This document shows, piece by piece, positions 35,405 to 43,412 of a stretch of 64,000 bases of DNA. The stretch is from Falsiroseomonas sp051433195 (lineage in GTDB: Bacteria > Pseudomonadota > Alphaproteobacteria > Acetobacterales > Acetobacteraceae). How positions within the stretch are numbered: position 1 is the stretch's first letter; the number at the start of each line of letters is the position of its first letter. The stretch spans positions 62,001 through 126,000 of the forward strand of contig NZ_JBHMFT010000005.1 of NCBI RefSeq assembly GCF_051433195.1, read 5' to 3'. The notes under the pieces are model-generated. The model searched no databases, was not told the DNA's origin, and saw only the letters and a program-made list of their open reading frames with translations. The position numbers and the translations under genes were made by a program.

Positions 35405-36901
35405 ATGGCGATGCAAGGCCCAGCGCCCGCCGACCTGCCCACGCCAGAAATCCCGGTCGGGGAACTGACCGAGGCGGTGCGCCTGCTGAAGCGCGCCAGC
35501 ATCCTCGTCGTTGGTGACGCGATGCTGGACCGCTACGTGTATGGACAGGTCGAGCGTGTCAGCCCCGAAGCGCCGGTTGCCGTGCTCGCGGTCGAGCGGG
35601 AGGTGGCCATGCCGGGCGGTGCCGGCAACGTGGTGCGCAACCTGACGGCCTTGGGTGCCGCCGTCGCCTTCGTCTCCGTCGTCGGGGACGACCAGGCGGG
35701 CAGCGACCTGACCGGCCTGATCGGTGGCCAGCCAAATGTCGAACCCTGGCTACTGGTCCAGGGTGGCCGCGCCACCACCACGAAGACCCGTTTCATCGCC
35801 GCCGGGCAGCAACTGATGCGTGCCGACCACGAGATGGCCGGTCCGATCCATCCCCGCCTGGCCGAACGCCTGGTTCGCATCGCTGCCGACGCTGTCGCCG
35901 CCACCACCGTCATGGTGCTGTCCGACTACAACAAGGGCGTGCTCTCCGGCGATACCGCGCAGCGGCTGATCACCTCCGCCCGCAACGCCGGCCGCCGCGT
36001 GATCGTTGACCCGAAGGGTATCGACTACGCCCGCTACGCCGGCGCGGACCTCATCACCCCCAATCGTGCCGAACTGAAACTGGCCACGGGAATGCCGGTG
36101 GATACGGAGGCAGCGCTGGTGGCCGCCGCGCAGCGCCTGCGGGCCGACCACAATTTCGGCGCGGTGCTGGTGACCCGCAGCGAGGACGGGATGACGCTGG
36201 TCGAGGCCGACCAGGTACGCCATTTCCCGGCGGAGGCACCCGAAGTCCACGATGTCTCCGGCGCCGGGGACACGGTGGTTGCGGTGGTCGCCGCCGGCAT
36301 CGCCGCGGGCCTCGCCACGCCGGTTGCCGCGCGCCTGTCCAACATCGCGGCCGGCATCGTCGTCGGCAAGATCGGCACCGCCGTGGCGCGTGAGAGTGAC
36401 CTGCTGGAGGCCCTGACGCCGGAGCGTGGCGCCCTGCGGAAGGTGGTCTCGCGTGCCCAGGCGATCGAACAGGTGGAACGCTGGCGCCGCCGGGGCTGGC
36501 GGGTCGGCTTCACGAATGGCTGCTTCGACCTGCTGCATCCGGGCCATGTCCACCTGCTGGAACAGGCGCGGTCCTGGTGCGACCGCCTGGTGGTCGGCCT
36601 CAACACAGATTCCAGCGTCAAGCGCCTGAAGGGGGAGGCGCGGCCGATCCAGGGTGACGCCGCCCGCGCCGCGGTGCTCGCCTCGCTCGCCTCCGTCGAC
36701 CTGGTGACGGTGTTCGAGGAGGATACCCCCCTCGAACTTTTGCGTGTCCTGCGCCCGGAAGTGCTGGTGAAGGGCGCGGACTACACGGTGGACAAGGTGG
36801 TGGGCGCCGACCTCGTCACCGAATGGAACGGCCAGGTCCGCCTCGCCGCCCTGCTGCCTGGGCAAAGCACCACGGCCACCGTCGCCCGCATCCGCAGCTA
36901 G
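35405..36901 (+). CDS. hldE: Bifunctional D-glycero-beta-D-manno-heptose-7-phosphate kinase / heptose-1-phosphate adenylyltransferase
   Basis: Makes ADP-heptose precursor for the lipopolysaccharide inner core. 498 residues with two domains: a ribokinase-like kinase (about 20-330: LVVGDAMLDRYVYGQVERVSPEAPV, MPGGAGNVVRNLTALG, VSGAGDTVVAV) and a nucleotidyltransferase (about 360-495: GFTNGCFDLLHPGHVHLLEQA, VVGLNTDSSVKRLKG, VKGADYTVDKVVGAD). The ATG at 35405 gives MAMQGPAP; ATG at 35354 is an alternative. Shows that the strain makes heptose-containing LPS. Two palindromic elements follow. Confidence 0.96.
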   Translation: MAMQGPAPADLPTPEIPVGELTEAVRLLKRASILVVGDAMLDRYVYGQVERVSPEAPVAVLAVEREVAMPGGAGNVVRNLTALGAAVAFVSVVGDDQAGSDLTGLIGGQPNVEPWLLVQGGRATTTKTRFIAAGQQLMRADHEMAGPIHPRLAERLVRIAADAVAATTVMVLSDYNKGVLSGDTAQRLITSARNAGRRVIVDPKGIDYARYAGADLITPNRAELKLATGMPVDTEAALVAAAQRLRADHNFGAVLVTRSEDGMTLVEADQVRHFPAEAPEVHDVSGAGDTVVAVVAAGIAAGLATPVAARLSNIAAGIVVGKIGTAVARESDLLEALTPERGALRKVVSRAQAIEQVERWRRRGWRVGFTNGCFDLLHPGHVHLLEQARSWCDRLVVGLNTDSSVKRLKGEARPIQGDAARAAVLASLASVDLVTVFEEDTPLELLRVLRPEVLVKGADYTVDKVVGADLVTEWNGQVRLAALLPGQSTTATVARIRS

Positions 36902-36942
36902 GGCCGTTTCACCTGCGCCATGCACAGGGGAAACGGCCCTAG
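36898..36942. repeat. Palindromic element 1 after hldE (13-bp arms)
   Basis: CTAGGGCCGTTTC (36898-36910) pairs perfectly with GAAACGGCCCTAG (36930-36942) across a 19-base loop. The left arm contains the hldE stop codon. There is no T run on either side, so it is either a rho-independent-like bidirectional stop of unusual form or a copy of a dispersed palindrome. Confidence 0.75.
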
Positions 36943-36955
36943 CTGTTGATTTGGC

Positions 36956-36999
36956 GCATTTTCCGAGCCGTCAGGCGTATCCGCCTGACTTGAAAATGC
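36956..36999. repeat. Palindromic element 2 between hldE and mmcB (two-tier hairpin)
   Basis: Outer arms GCATTTTC (36956-36963) and GAAAATGC (36992-36999); inner arms GTCAGGCG (36970-36977) and CGCCTGAC (36982-36989) with a 4-base loop. The tiers are separated by unpaired bases. Palindromes with GCATTTTC/GAAAATGC ends are common as scattered intergenic elements in alphaproteobacteria, so this is probably one of a family. It lies between convergent genes and could end both transcripts. Confidence 0.75.
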
Positions 37000-37005
37000 T
37001 CTGGC

Positions 37006-37482
37006 TCACTCGACCCGCAACGCGGCTCTTATTTCCGCCTGCCCCGCCGGGTCCTGCAACGCCGCCAGCCGCCCAGCGGCCACCACCGCATAGCGTTGCA
37101 GCAGGGCACGCCGACGGGCCGGTGCAAGCGGATGTGCCGGGGCGTCGCGGACCAGGCTGGCATCCGGCCCCTCCGTCACCAGGAGCCCCACCTCCTCCGG
37201 CAGCAGTGCCACCGGGAAATCCAGATCCACCGCGAAATACAGCCGGTCGCAGAAGTCCCGATATTCAGGCCACTTGCCGTCGCTGAGGAAGTCGCGCGCG
37301 CAGGACTTGACCTCGACCACCGCGAAGGCCCCATCGGGCTGCAGCGCCAGGATATCGGCCCGCCGCCCGTTCGGCAGCGGCATCTCCCGCACCGGCGCCC
37401 AGCCGCGCTGCGCGCAGAACCGCGCCGCGGCACGGCAGACGGAGAGGGTACGTTCGGCGGCTGAGAGCGCTGGAGCAATCAC
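37006..37482 (-). CDS. mmcB: MmcB family DNA repair protein
   Basis: 158 residues of a PD-(D/E)xK nuclease-like fold: the active-site pattern is in RADILALQPDGAFAVVEVKSCARDFLSDGKWPEY, and FAVDLDFPVALLPEEVGLLVTEG is typical of the family. MmcB is an SOS-linked repair factor described in Caulobacter. Here the start is GTG at 37482 and no LexA box was recognised upstream. It is divergent from the Rrf2-type regulator (86 bases) and convergent with hldE. Confidence 0.88.
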   Translation of the reverse strand: MIAPALSAAERTLSVCRAAARFCAQRGWAPVREMPLPNGRRADILALQPDGAFAVVEVKSCARDFLSDGKWPEYRDFCDRLYFAVDLDFPVALLPEEVGLLVTEGPDASLVRDAPAHPLAPARRRALLQRYAVVAAGRLAALQDPAGQAEIRAALRVE

Positions 37483-37568
37483 GCCCCATGTTCACCATGC
37501 GTTCACTTCTTGGTCAAGCAGCTTTGCTATTCAAGGAACCAAAGCCGTTGCCATGCGTGTAGGCATTT

Positions 37569-38006
37569 ATGGTCGCCACGCGCTTCGCCGTTGCCGTGCA
37601 TATCCTGCTTCTCCTGGCCACCGCGCCAGGTGGGCAGCTGACGAGTGGGCGCCTCGCCGAAAGCGTCGGCACCAATCCTGTCGTCATCCGCCGGCTCGCC
37701 GGCCAATTGGCCCGCGCGGGCCTCATCCGCATTCGCCGTGGTCCTGGCGGCGCGGAGCTGGCGAAGGCGCCGGAGGACATCACCCTGGGCCAGATCTGGC
37801 AGGCGATGCGCCGCAAGGGCCTGCCGCTGCTGCCCGTCCATCGCGGCACCACGCGCACCGAGACCGGCCCCGCCGGGCCCATCCCTGCCCTGCTGCGACA
37901 GGCCTTCGATTCGGCGGAGGCGGCCATGGAGGCCGACCTGGCGCAGGTCACGCTCGCCAACCTGCGGGAACAACTGGTCGCGCCGGCGGAAGCTCAGGCC
38001 ACCTGA
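37569..38006 (+). CDS. Rrf2 family transcriptional regulator lacking cluster cysteines
   Basis: 145 residues. N-terminal winged helix (ATRFAVAVHILLLLATAPGGQLTSGRLAESVGTNPVVIRRLAGQLARAGLIRIRRGPGGAELAK, in the family pattern) followed by the Rrf2 dimer helix. There is not one cysteine in the protein, so it cannot hold an Fe-S cluster as IscR, NsrR or RirA do; it is nearer the YwnA/CymR side of the family. Its stop region overlaps the end of the convergent Nudix gene by 13 bases. Probably autoregulates; target unknown. Confidence 0.88.
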   Translation: MVATRFAVAVHILLLLATAPGGQLTSGRLAESVGTNPVVIRRLAGQLARAGLIRIRRGPGGAELAKAPEDITLGQIWQAMRRKGLPLLPVHRGTTRTETGPAGPIPALLRQAFDSAEAAMEADLAQVTLANLREQLVAPAEAQAT

Positions 38007-38872
38007 TCGAGCCCGGCGCGGAGCGCCTCCGCCTCCGGGCCACGGGCATCAATCAGGCCGTGCCGCAGGAAGAAGTCGATCAGCACCAGGTTCACGTTGA
38101 ACTTGACCCGGTCGCGCAGCGCCACCTCCTCCACCAGGCGCGCCGCCGGCCACAGCTCGAACCGCTCGACCTCGTCGTCATGCGGCCGCGGCACGAAGTC
38201 CTGCGGCAGCTCCAGGTCATAGCAGTGCAGCACGTCCCGGCGCAGGCCCTCTGGCGATGCCATCACATAGGACACGCGTCCGACCGGCCGCGCCTGGCCT
38301 GAAATCTCCGGCGGGATGGAAGCCTCCTCCGCCGCCTCCTTGACCAGGGTCTCGCCCGGTGACAGGCCCGCCGGGATGCCGCCGCCCACCACGTTGTCCA
38401 ACTGCCCCGGCGACACCGCCTTGTGCGGCGACCGCCAGCCCACCCACAGGTGCAGGCCATCCGGGCGGCGCACGATGCCGTTCACATGCACGCCCTGGCT
38501 GATGATGCCGAAGGCCGGCATCGCTCCCCGGTCCATCTGCGCCAGCACCGGGCCATCCGGCGTGGCGCGGACATCGAAGGCCTCCTGCCGCAGCGTCATG
38601 TGGCCGCGACCGGCGAGCCCCTTCACGGCGACGGCCAGCGCCTCGCTGCGCGACCCGGGCGCCCGCAGCCTGCTGGCCATGGCGACGCCCCGCGCATCGA
38701 AATGGAAGTCCCGCGGGTAGAAGGCCAGGGCCCGCGCCAGCTCCAGGCCGATCCAACCGACCTGCTCCTCTCCGATCCGGAAGCCGATCAGATGCCCGGG
38801 GGAGGAGATGTTGTTGCAGGCCGCGACATGGCGCTCGAAGCGGCTCAAATCCTGTGGGTTGAACGCATCCAT
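37994..38872 (-). CDS. Nudix hydrolase with DUF4743-type N-terminal domain
   Basis: 292 residues. The N-terminal domain (about 1-115) precedes a Nudix domain whose box reads GGGIPAGLSPGETLVKEAAEEASI, with the REUXEE core as KEAAEE. HLWVGWRSPHKAVSPGQLDNVVGGGI before it is typical of the plant and yeast thiamine-damage (Tnr3-like) Nudix group, so the substrate may be an oxidised thiamine diphosphate or another nucleotide-sugar-like compound. ATG at 38872. Convergent with the Rrf2 gene. Confidence 0.85.
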   Translation of the reverse strand: MDAFNPQDLSRFERHVAACNNISSPGHLIGFRIGEEQVGWIGLELARALAFYPRDFHFDARGVAMASRLRAPGSRSEALAVAVKGLAGRGHMTLRQEAFDVRATPDGPVLAQMDRGAMPAFGIISQGVHVNGIVRRPDGLHLWVGWRSPHKAVSPGQLDNVVGGGIPAGLSPGETLVKEAAEEASIPPEISGQARPVGRVSYVMASPEGLRRDVLHCYDLELPQDFVPRPHDDEVERFELWPAARLVEEVALRDRVKFNVNLVLIDFFLRHGLIDARGPEAEALRAGLDQVA

Positions 38873-38976
38873 GCCGCCCTGTAGCGCGCCGGGCGCATGG
38901 CACGAAAGCCCTGCCCGCTGTTTGCGCCGGGCACCTAAGGCCCCACCTTCACGTCAACAGGACCCCGGAGCTTCCC

Positions 38977-40887
38977 GTGCAGAACAAGATGCCAGGCGAG
39001 CGCAGTCACATGCGAACGCTCCTGACCCTCGCCCCCTACCTTTGGCCGGAAGGCGAGCCGGGCCTGCGCTTCCGCGTCGTCGCAAGCCTGGTCCTGCTGG
39101 TCTTCGCCAAGGCCGCCAATGTGCTGGTGCCCATCGCCTTCGCCCGCGCCGTCGACGCGCTGGCACCGCAGGCCGGGCCGGCGGGCACCATCGCCGCGAT
39201 CCCGATCGCGCTGGTGCTGGCCTATGGCCTGCTGCGCCTGACCAGCAGCGCCTTCAACGAGGCGCGGGACGCCATCTTCGTGAAGGTGCAGGGCCGCGCC
39301 ACCCGGCGCGTGGCCCTGCAGGTCTTCAACCACCTGCACGCCCTGTCGCTGCGCTTCCACCTTGATCGCCAGACCGGCGGCCTGTCCCGCGTTCTGGAAC
39401 GCGGCTCCCGCGGCATCACCTTCGTGCTGGACTTCCTGCTGTTCAACATCGTGCCGACGATCTTCGAGATCCTGCTGGTCTCGCTGATCCTGTGGGGCAT
39501 GTTCGACTTCAGCTTCACCTTCGTCGTGCTGGTGACGGTCGGCATCTACATCGCCTTCACCCTGATGTTCACCGAATGGCGGCTGCGCTTCCGCAGGGCC
39601 ATGAACGACACCGACACCGAAGCCAACACCCGTGCGGTGGACAGCATCCTGAACTACGAGACGGTGAAGTATTTCGGCAATGAGGCGCATGAGGCGCGTC
39701 GCTACGACGCCAGCCTGGAACGCTACGAACGCGCCTATGTCCGCTCCGAGGTCAGCCTCAACGGCCTGAACTTCGGCCAGCAGACCGTCATCGCCATCGG
39801 CCTGACGGTGGTGATGATGATGGCGGCCAGCCGTGTCTCCCAGGGTGCCGGAACCCCTGGCGGCATGACGGTCGGCGACTTCGTGCTGGTCAACACCTAC
39901 ATGATCCAGCTGTTCCAGCCGCTGAATTTCCTCGGCTTTGCGTATCGCGAGATCAAGCAGGGCCTGGTGGACATGGAGGCCATGTTCACCCTGATGCGGG
40001 AGGATCGGGAGGTGGCCGACGCCCCCGGCGCGCAGCCGCTGTCCGCAACCCAGGGCGAGATCCGCTTCGAGGATGTCCGCTTCGGCTATCGGCCGGACCG
40101 CGAGATCCTGAAGGGTGTCAGCTTCACCGTGCCGCCCGGCCGGACGCTTGCCATCGTCGGCCCCACCGGTGCCGGCAAATCCACCATCAGCCGCCTGCTG
40201 TTCCGCTTCTACGACGCCACCGGCGGCCGCGTGCTGATCGATGGCCAGGACATCCGCGCGGTGCAGCAGGACAGCGTGCGCGCCGCCATCGGCGTCGTGC
40301 CGCAGGATACGGTGCTGTTCAACGACACCATCCGCTACAACATCGCCTATGGCCGCCCCGGCGCCACGCAGGAGCAGGTGGAGGCCGCCGCCCGCGCCGC
40401 GCAGGTACACGACTTCGTCCTGCGCCTGCCGGATGGCTACGACACCAGGGTGGGCGAGCGCGGCCTGAAGCTCTCGGGCGGGGAAAAGCAGCGCGTCGCC
40501 ATCGCCCGCACCCTCCTGAAGAATCCGCGCATCGTCATCCTGGACGAGGCGACCAGCGCGCTGGACACCCGCACCGAACAGGACATCCAGGCGGCGCTGC
40601 GCGACGCCGCGCGCGGCCGCACCACCCTGGTCATCGCCCATCGCCTGTCCACCGTGGTGGATGCGGACGAGATCCTGGTGCTGCAGGACGGCCATGTCGC
40701 CGAACGCGGGCCGCATGCCACCCTGATCGCGGCCGACGGCCTCTACGCCGCCATGTGGCGCCGGCAGTCCGAGGCGGTGGCCGCCGCGGAAGCCGCCGCC
40801 GCCGCCCAGGCGGCCGCCGAGTTGGCGGCGGAGACCCCCGACGGGGTTCCCATGGGCGCCCCGACTGCCTATCTCCCGCAGCATTGA
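38977..40887 (+). CDS. Atm1-type ABC transporter (fused membrane and ATPase domains)
   Basis: 636-residue half-transporter exporting glutathione-linked or Fe-S-related compounds in the Atm1/HMT1 family. Six membrane helices (about 25-320) with RAVDSILNYETVKYFGNE, the Atm1 signature, then the ATPase: GPTGAGKST, LSGGEKQRVAIARTLLKNPRIVILDEATSALD and IAHRLSTV. A Ala-rich tail ends the protein. The start is GTG at 38977 with GGAG upstream; the conserved membrane part begins about 15 residues in (MRTLLTLAPYLW), so ATG at 39010 is possible. Confidence 0.93.
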   Translation: MQNKMPGERSHMRTLLTLAPYLWPEGEPGLRFRVVASLVLLVFAKAANVLVPIAFARAVDALAPQAGPAGTIAAIPIALVLAYGLLRLTSSAFNEARDAIFVKVQGRATRRVALQVFNHLHALSLRFHLDRQTGGLSRVLERGSRGITFVLDFLLFNIVPTIFEILLVSLILWGMFDFSFTFVVLVTVGIYIAFTLMFTEWRLRFRRAMNDTDTEANTRAVDSILNYETVKYFGNEAHEARRYDASLERYERAYVRSEVSLNGLNFGQQTVIAIGLTVVMMMAASRVSQGAGTPGGMTVGDFVLVNTYMIQLFQPLNFLGFAYREIKQGLVDMEAMFTLMREDREVADAPGAQPLSATQGEIRFEDVRFGYRPDREILKGVSFTVPPGRTLAIVGPTGAGKSTISRLLFRFYDATGGRVLIDGQDIRAVQQDSVRAAIGVVPQDTVLFNDTIRYNIAYGRPGATQEQVEAAARAAQVHDFVLRLPDGYDTRVGERGLKLSGGEKQRVAIARTLLKNPRIVILDEATSALDTRTEQDIQAALRDAARGRTTLVIAHRLSTVVDADEILVLQDGHVAERGPHATLIAADGLYAAMWRRQSEAVAAAEAAAAAQAAAELAAETPDGVPMGAPTAYLPQH

Positions 40888-40898
40888 GGAGGCCGCCT

Positions 40899-41168
40899 AT
40901 GCAGTTCGACCCCCAGGGCGAGGCCCCGGAAGATCTCAGCCACGCCGGTTCCGTGGTGGACAAGGCCATCGAGTACATGCTCGAGCAGGGCATCCAGCCG
41001 ATCTCCATCGCCTCCGCCCTGCTCGGCGGGTCTCTGGGCATGCTGTCCCGCAACATGGACGACCGCGGCGTGGCTGGCGTGCTGCGCAGTGCACTGGCCT
41101 CCGTCGAAGCCGGCGAACTGGACGAGATGCGGCGCACGGCAGCCGATGAACAATCCGCAAACCCCTGA
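40899..41168 (+). CDS. Small conserved-looking protein of unknown function
   Basis: 89 residues, with a strong ribosome site (GAGGAGG at 40886-40892) six bases before the ATG at 40899. Helical throughout: VVDKAIEYMLEQGIQPISIASALLGGSLGMLSRN, then GVAGVLRSALASVEAGELDEMRR. No membrane span or motif I can name. It lies 11 bases after the Atm1-type gene, so it is translated from the same transcript. The stop codon is within the first copy of a perfect 15-base tandem duplication. Confidence 0.75.
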   Translation: MQFDPQGEAPEDLSHAGSVVDKAIEYMLEQGIQPISIASALLGGSLGMLSRNMDDRGVAGVLRSALASVEAGELDEMRRTAADEQSANP

Positions 41169-41188
41169 GCCGGAAACCCCTGAGCCGG
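41159..41188 (+). repeat. 15-bp perfect tandem duplication
   Basis: AAACCCCTGAGCCGG occurs at 41159-41173 and again at 41174-41188. The first copy supplies the stop codon of the small upstream gene. Fifteen bases is a multiple of three, so the duplication repeats the same reading frame past the stop. Probably a replication-slippage event without function. Confidence 0.9.
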
Positions 41189-41190
41189 GC

Positions 41191-41219
41191 TTGACGCCCG
41201 CGGCCTGATCCGCGATACG
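41191..41219 (+). promoter_or_regulatory. Candidate sigma-70-type promoter of rpmB
   Basis: TTGACG (41191-41196) and GATACG (41214-41219) with a 17-base spacer. The -35 box matches well and the -10 box in part. It would start the rpmB transcript about 80 bases before its ATG. Confidence 0.45.
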
Positions 41220-41304
41220 CGCCTGCTCCGGACCACCTCCGCGCGCGGCTGCCTGGACCATTCGGCCCAGGACCCGCGCGTGTGCTTTTCGGGATTGATG
41301 AGTC

Positions 41305-41601
41305 ATGGCCCGCCGCTGCGGTATCACCGGCAAGGGCGTGCTGACGGGTAACAACGTCAGCCACGCCAACAACAAGACCCGCCGTCGCTTCCTGCCCAAC
41401 ATGCAGGAGACGTCGTTCTTCTCCGACATCCTCGGCACGCCGGTCCGGATGCGCCTGTCGGTGAACGGCATCCGCACGGTCGAGCACAATGGCGGGCTCG
41501 ACTCCTTCCTGCTCGGCACGCCGGACCGGCGCCTGCCGCAGGAAGCGATGGTCCTGAAGCGCCGCCTGATGCGCGCGCGGGACAAGAAGGCCGCGGCCTG
41601 A
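41305..41601 (+). CDS. rpmB: 50S ribosomal protein L28
   Basis: 98-residue L28 of the long alphaproteobacterial type. MARRCGITGKGVLTGNNVSHANNKTRRRFLPN is read in family order, with the central NMQETSFFSDILGTPVRMRLSVNGIRTVEHNGGLDSFLLG-type extension and the Lys/Arg-rich end. Only one cysteine (RRC) at the N-terminus, so not a zinc-type L28. Monocistronic, with its own likely promoter and terminator. Confidence 0.96.
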   Translation: MARRCGITGKGVLTGNNVSHANNKTRRRFLPNMQETSFFSDILGTPVRMRLSVNGIRTVEHNGGLDSFLLGTPDRRLPQEAMVLKRRLMRARDKKAAA

Positions 41602-41608
41602 CGCTGCG

Positions 41609-41630
41609 ACGCGGCCCTCCGGGGCCGCGT
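41609..41630 (+). terminator. Hairpin terminator after rpmB
   Basis: ACGCGGCCC (41609-41617) pairs with GGGCCGCGT (41622-41630) around TCCG, a UNCG-like stable loop. Only a short TTAA follows, so the U tract is weak. Confidence 0.65.
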
Positions 41631-41660
41631 TAACCGGCCTGCAACGGGCGGCATGCCACC

Positions 41661-42467
41661 ATGCCTCCCATGTGGACCGAAGCCAGCCTTGGTGCCCTCG
41701 CCGTTATCGTCGCCGCGCCCACGGTCGTCGCAGCCTGGGCGGGCGGCGAACTTCGCCGCTGTCGTCGCCTTCTGGCGACCACCCAGCAGGTTGCCGCCAC
41801 CCGTGCGCGCAGCCTTTCCCTGGCATCACAGGAACTTCGCGGCCCCTCGCTGATGCTGATGGCGCAGGCCTCGGCAGCGGCCGACCGGCCCGGCGAGAAC
41901 GCGCTCGGCCAGATGGCGCTTCATCTGCTCCGCCTTTCCGACGACATGGCCCACCTCGCCAGCGAACCGTCCCGGCGGACCCTGCACGAGGCGCCGATGC
42001 TGCTGGGGCCGGTGATCGATGCGGCCGTGACCCTGGTCGCGGTCCAGCTTCGCCCCGGCTTGCGACACTGGAAGATCGACCCCGACCTTCGCCCCATGCG
42101 GGTCCGCGCCGATAGCCGCGCCCTGGAGGGGGCCCTGGCCGCCCTGCTGCGACGCGCCGCGCAGCACAGCCTGGACGGCGACGTGGTGGCGGTTCGCCTG
42201 GAACTGGGGCTCGAGAACGTGGCCATCGTGGTAGAGGATGAAGGGGATGGGCTGCCGGCGCAGGATTTCGTCACCGCCGCCGCCAGCCCGGCCGAGGACC
42301 GTCCCATCGGCATCGCCAACGGCACCCGCGGCCTCGACGTCGGGCTGACACTGGCCCGCTCCCTGGCGGTGGCGCATGGCGGGGACATCCGCATCGAAAG
42401 CGCCCCGGGCATCGGCGCCCGTGCCTGGCTTACCCTGCCTCGCGCAAGGATGCTGCAACCGGACTGA
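41661..42467 (+). CDS. Histidine-kinase-like protein without phospho-acceptor histidine
   Basis: 268 residues. One N-terminal membrane segment (LGALAVIVAAPTVVAAWAGG), a helical region and a C-terminal HATPase_c domain with VEDEGDGLP (the G1 box) and GLDVGLTLARSLAVAHGGDIRIESAPGIGA (G2 region). The H-box, normally SHELRTP, reads SQELRGP: the His is Gln at residue 57, codon CAG. The N-box Asn is also lost (ALAALLRRAAQHS). It should not autophosphorylate in the usual way and may be an ATP-binding pseudokinase or scaffold. No response regulator gene adjoins it. ATG at 41661 or 41670. Confidence 0.8.
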   Translation: MPPMWTEASLGALAVIVAAPTVVAAWAGGELRRCRRLLATTQQVAATRARSLSLASQELRGPSLMLMAQASAAADRPGENALGQMALHLLRLSDDMAHLASEPSRRTLHEAPMLLGPVIDAAVTLVAVQLRPGLRHWKIDPDLRPMRVRADSRALEGALAALLRRAAQHSLDGDVVAVRLELGLENVAIVVEDEGDGLPAQDFVTAAASPAEDRPIGIANGTRGLDVGLTLARSLAVAHGGDIRIESAPGIGARAWLTLPRARMLQPD

Positions 42468-43412
42468 TCAGGGTCGCAGCTCGAACAGCAGCAGGATGGT
42501 CGATTGCCACAGGCTTTCGTTGTCATCCGAAACCAGTGCGACCAGCAGCCGGCCCGCATGGCGTAGCACGGCAATTCCCTCGAAGTTATCGACGGGCAGC
42601 GGCACGGCCAGCCGCAGCAGCTCCTCACCCTGCAGGACCTGGCCTGCGGCAGGCTCCGCCAGATCCGCCGCCGAAAGCAGCACCACGCGGGAGGCAAAGC
42701 CACCGAAGACGCTGAAGCTCCGTTCCAGGACCAGGGCCCCGCCATCGGGCAGGCCAGCCGCATCCACAGGCACATGCCCCAGGGCCGGCTGGTAGCCCAG
42801 ATCCAGCCAACCCTCCGGCCCGCCGATCCAGCCCGCGCGCCCGTCGCGGAACGCCAGCCCCTCCGACAGCACCAGCCAGCGTCCATCCGCCAGGACCGCC
42901 AGGGATTCCAGGGATCCATTGGCCGGTGAGCGCTCGATTCCCGGCGGCGCGGGCACATGCCGGCCCGGCCCGTCCAATTCGGCGTAGGCCCTGATCCGAT
43001 GCCAGCGCTCGAAGCCCACCAGCCAGGTGCCGTCCGGCAGCCTCGCCAGCGCCTCGGCATCCCCGGTGTAGCCCGGCCGCAGCGGCCGGCCCGTGCCATC
43101 GCCGAGCCAGCCCGTACGCAGCAGCGAAAGCCTCAGCGGCCGCAGGTCCTCGGCCAGGTCCAGGCGCATCTCCGCGAAGCGGGTGCGGTCGCTGATGGCG
43201 GTCAGCGTCAGGTCCGGCGCCAGGTGAAGCCCGGACAACCCGCCGAAGCCGAGGACGCCGGTGTTCAGCACGAACCCACCCAGCGCCCGCATCCGCCCAT
43301 TCGCCGGAAAGGCGGACAGGTCGAGTGCCCGCGCCAGGCCGGGACCCTCCGCCGCGACGCAGGCCGGCAATGCGGCGAGCGCCGCACCCAGCAGAACGCG
43401 GCGGCGGATCAG
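42468..43412 (-). CDS. Esterase-like activity of phytase family protein, probable lipoprotein
   Basis: 314 residues if the CTG at 43412 is the start (overlapping the cobT stop as CTGA): this gives MIRRRVLLGAALAALPACVA, a complete lipoprotein-type signal with the LPAC lipobox. The next usable start, TTG at 43370, would remove the signal. The mature part is a beta-propeller-like phytase/esterase family sequence: GFGGLSGLHLAPDLTLTAISDR, DAEALARLPDGTWLVGFER, NGSLESLAVLADGRWLVLSEG, DNFEGIAVLRHAGRLLVALVSDDN. Role unknown; likely attached to a membrane facing the periplasm. Confidence 0.78.
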   Translation of the reverse strand: MIRRRVLLGAALAALPACVAAEGPGLARALDLSAFPANGRMRALGGFVLNTGVLGFGGLSGLHLAPDLTLTAISDRTRFAEMRLDLAEDLRPLRLSLLRTGWLGDGTGRPLRPGYTGDAEALARLPDGTWLVGFERWHRIRAYAELDGPGRHVPAPPGIERSPANGSLESLAVLADGRWLVLSEGLAFRDGRAGWIGGPEGWLDLGYQPALGHVPVDAAGLPDGGALVLERSFSVFGGFASRVVLLSAADLAEPAAGQVLQGEELLRLAVPLPVDNFEGIAVLRHAGRLLVALVSDDNESLWQSTILLLFELRP

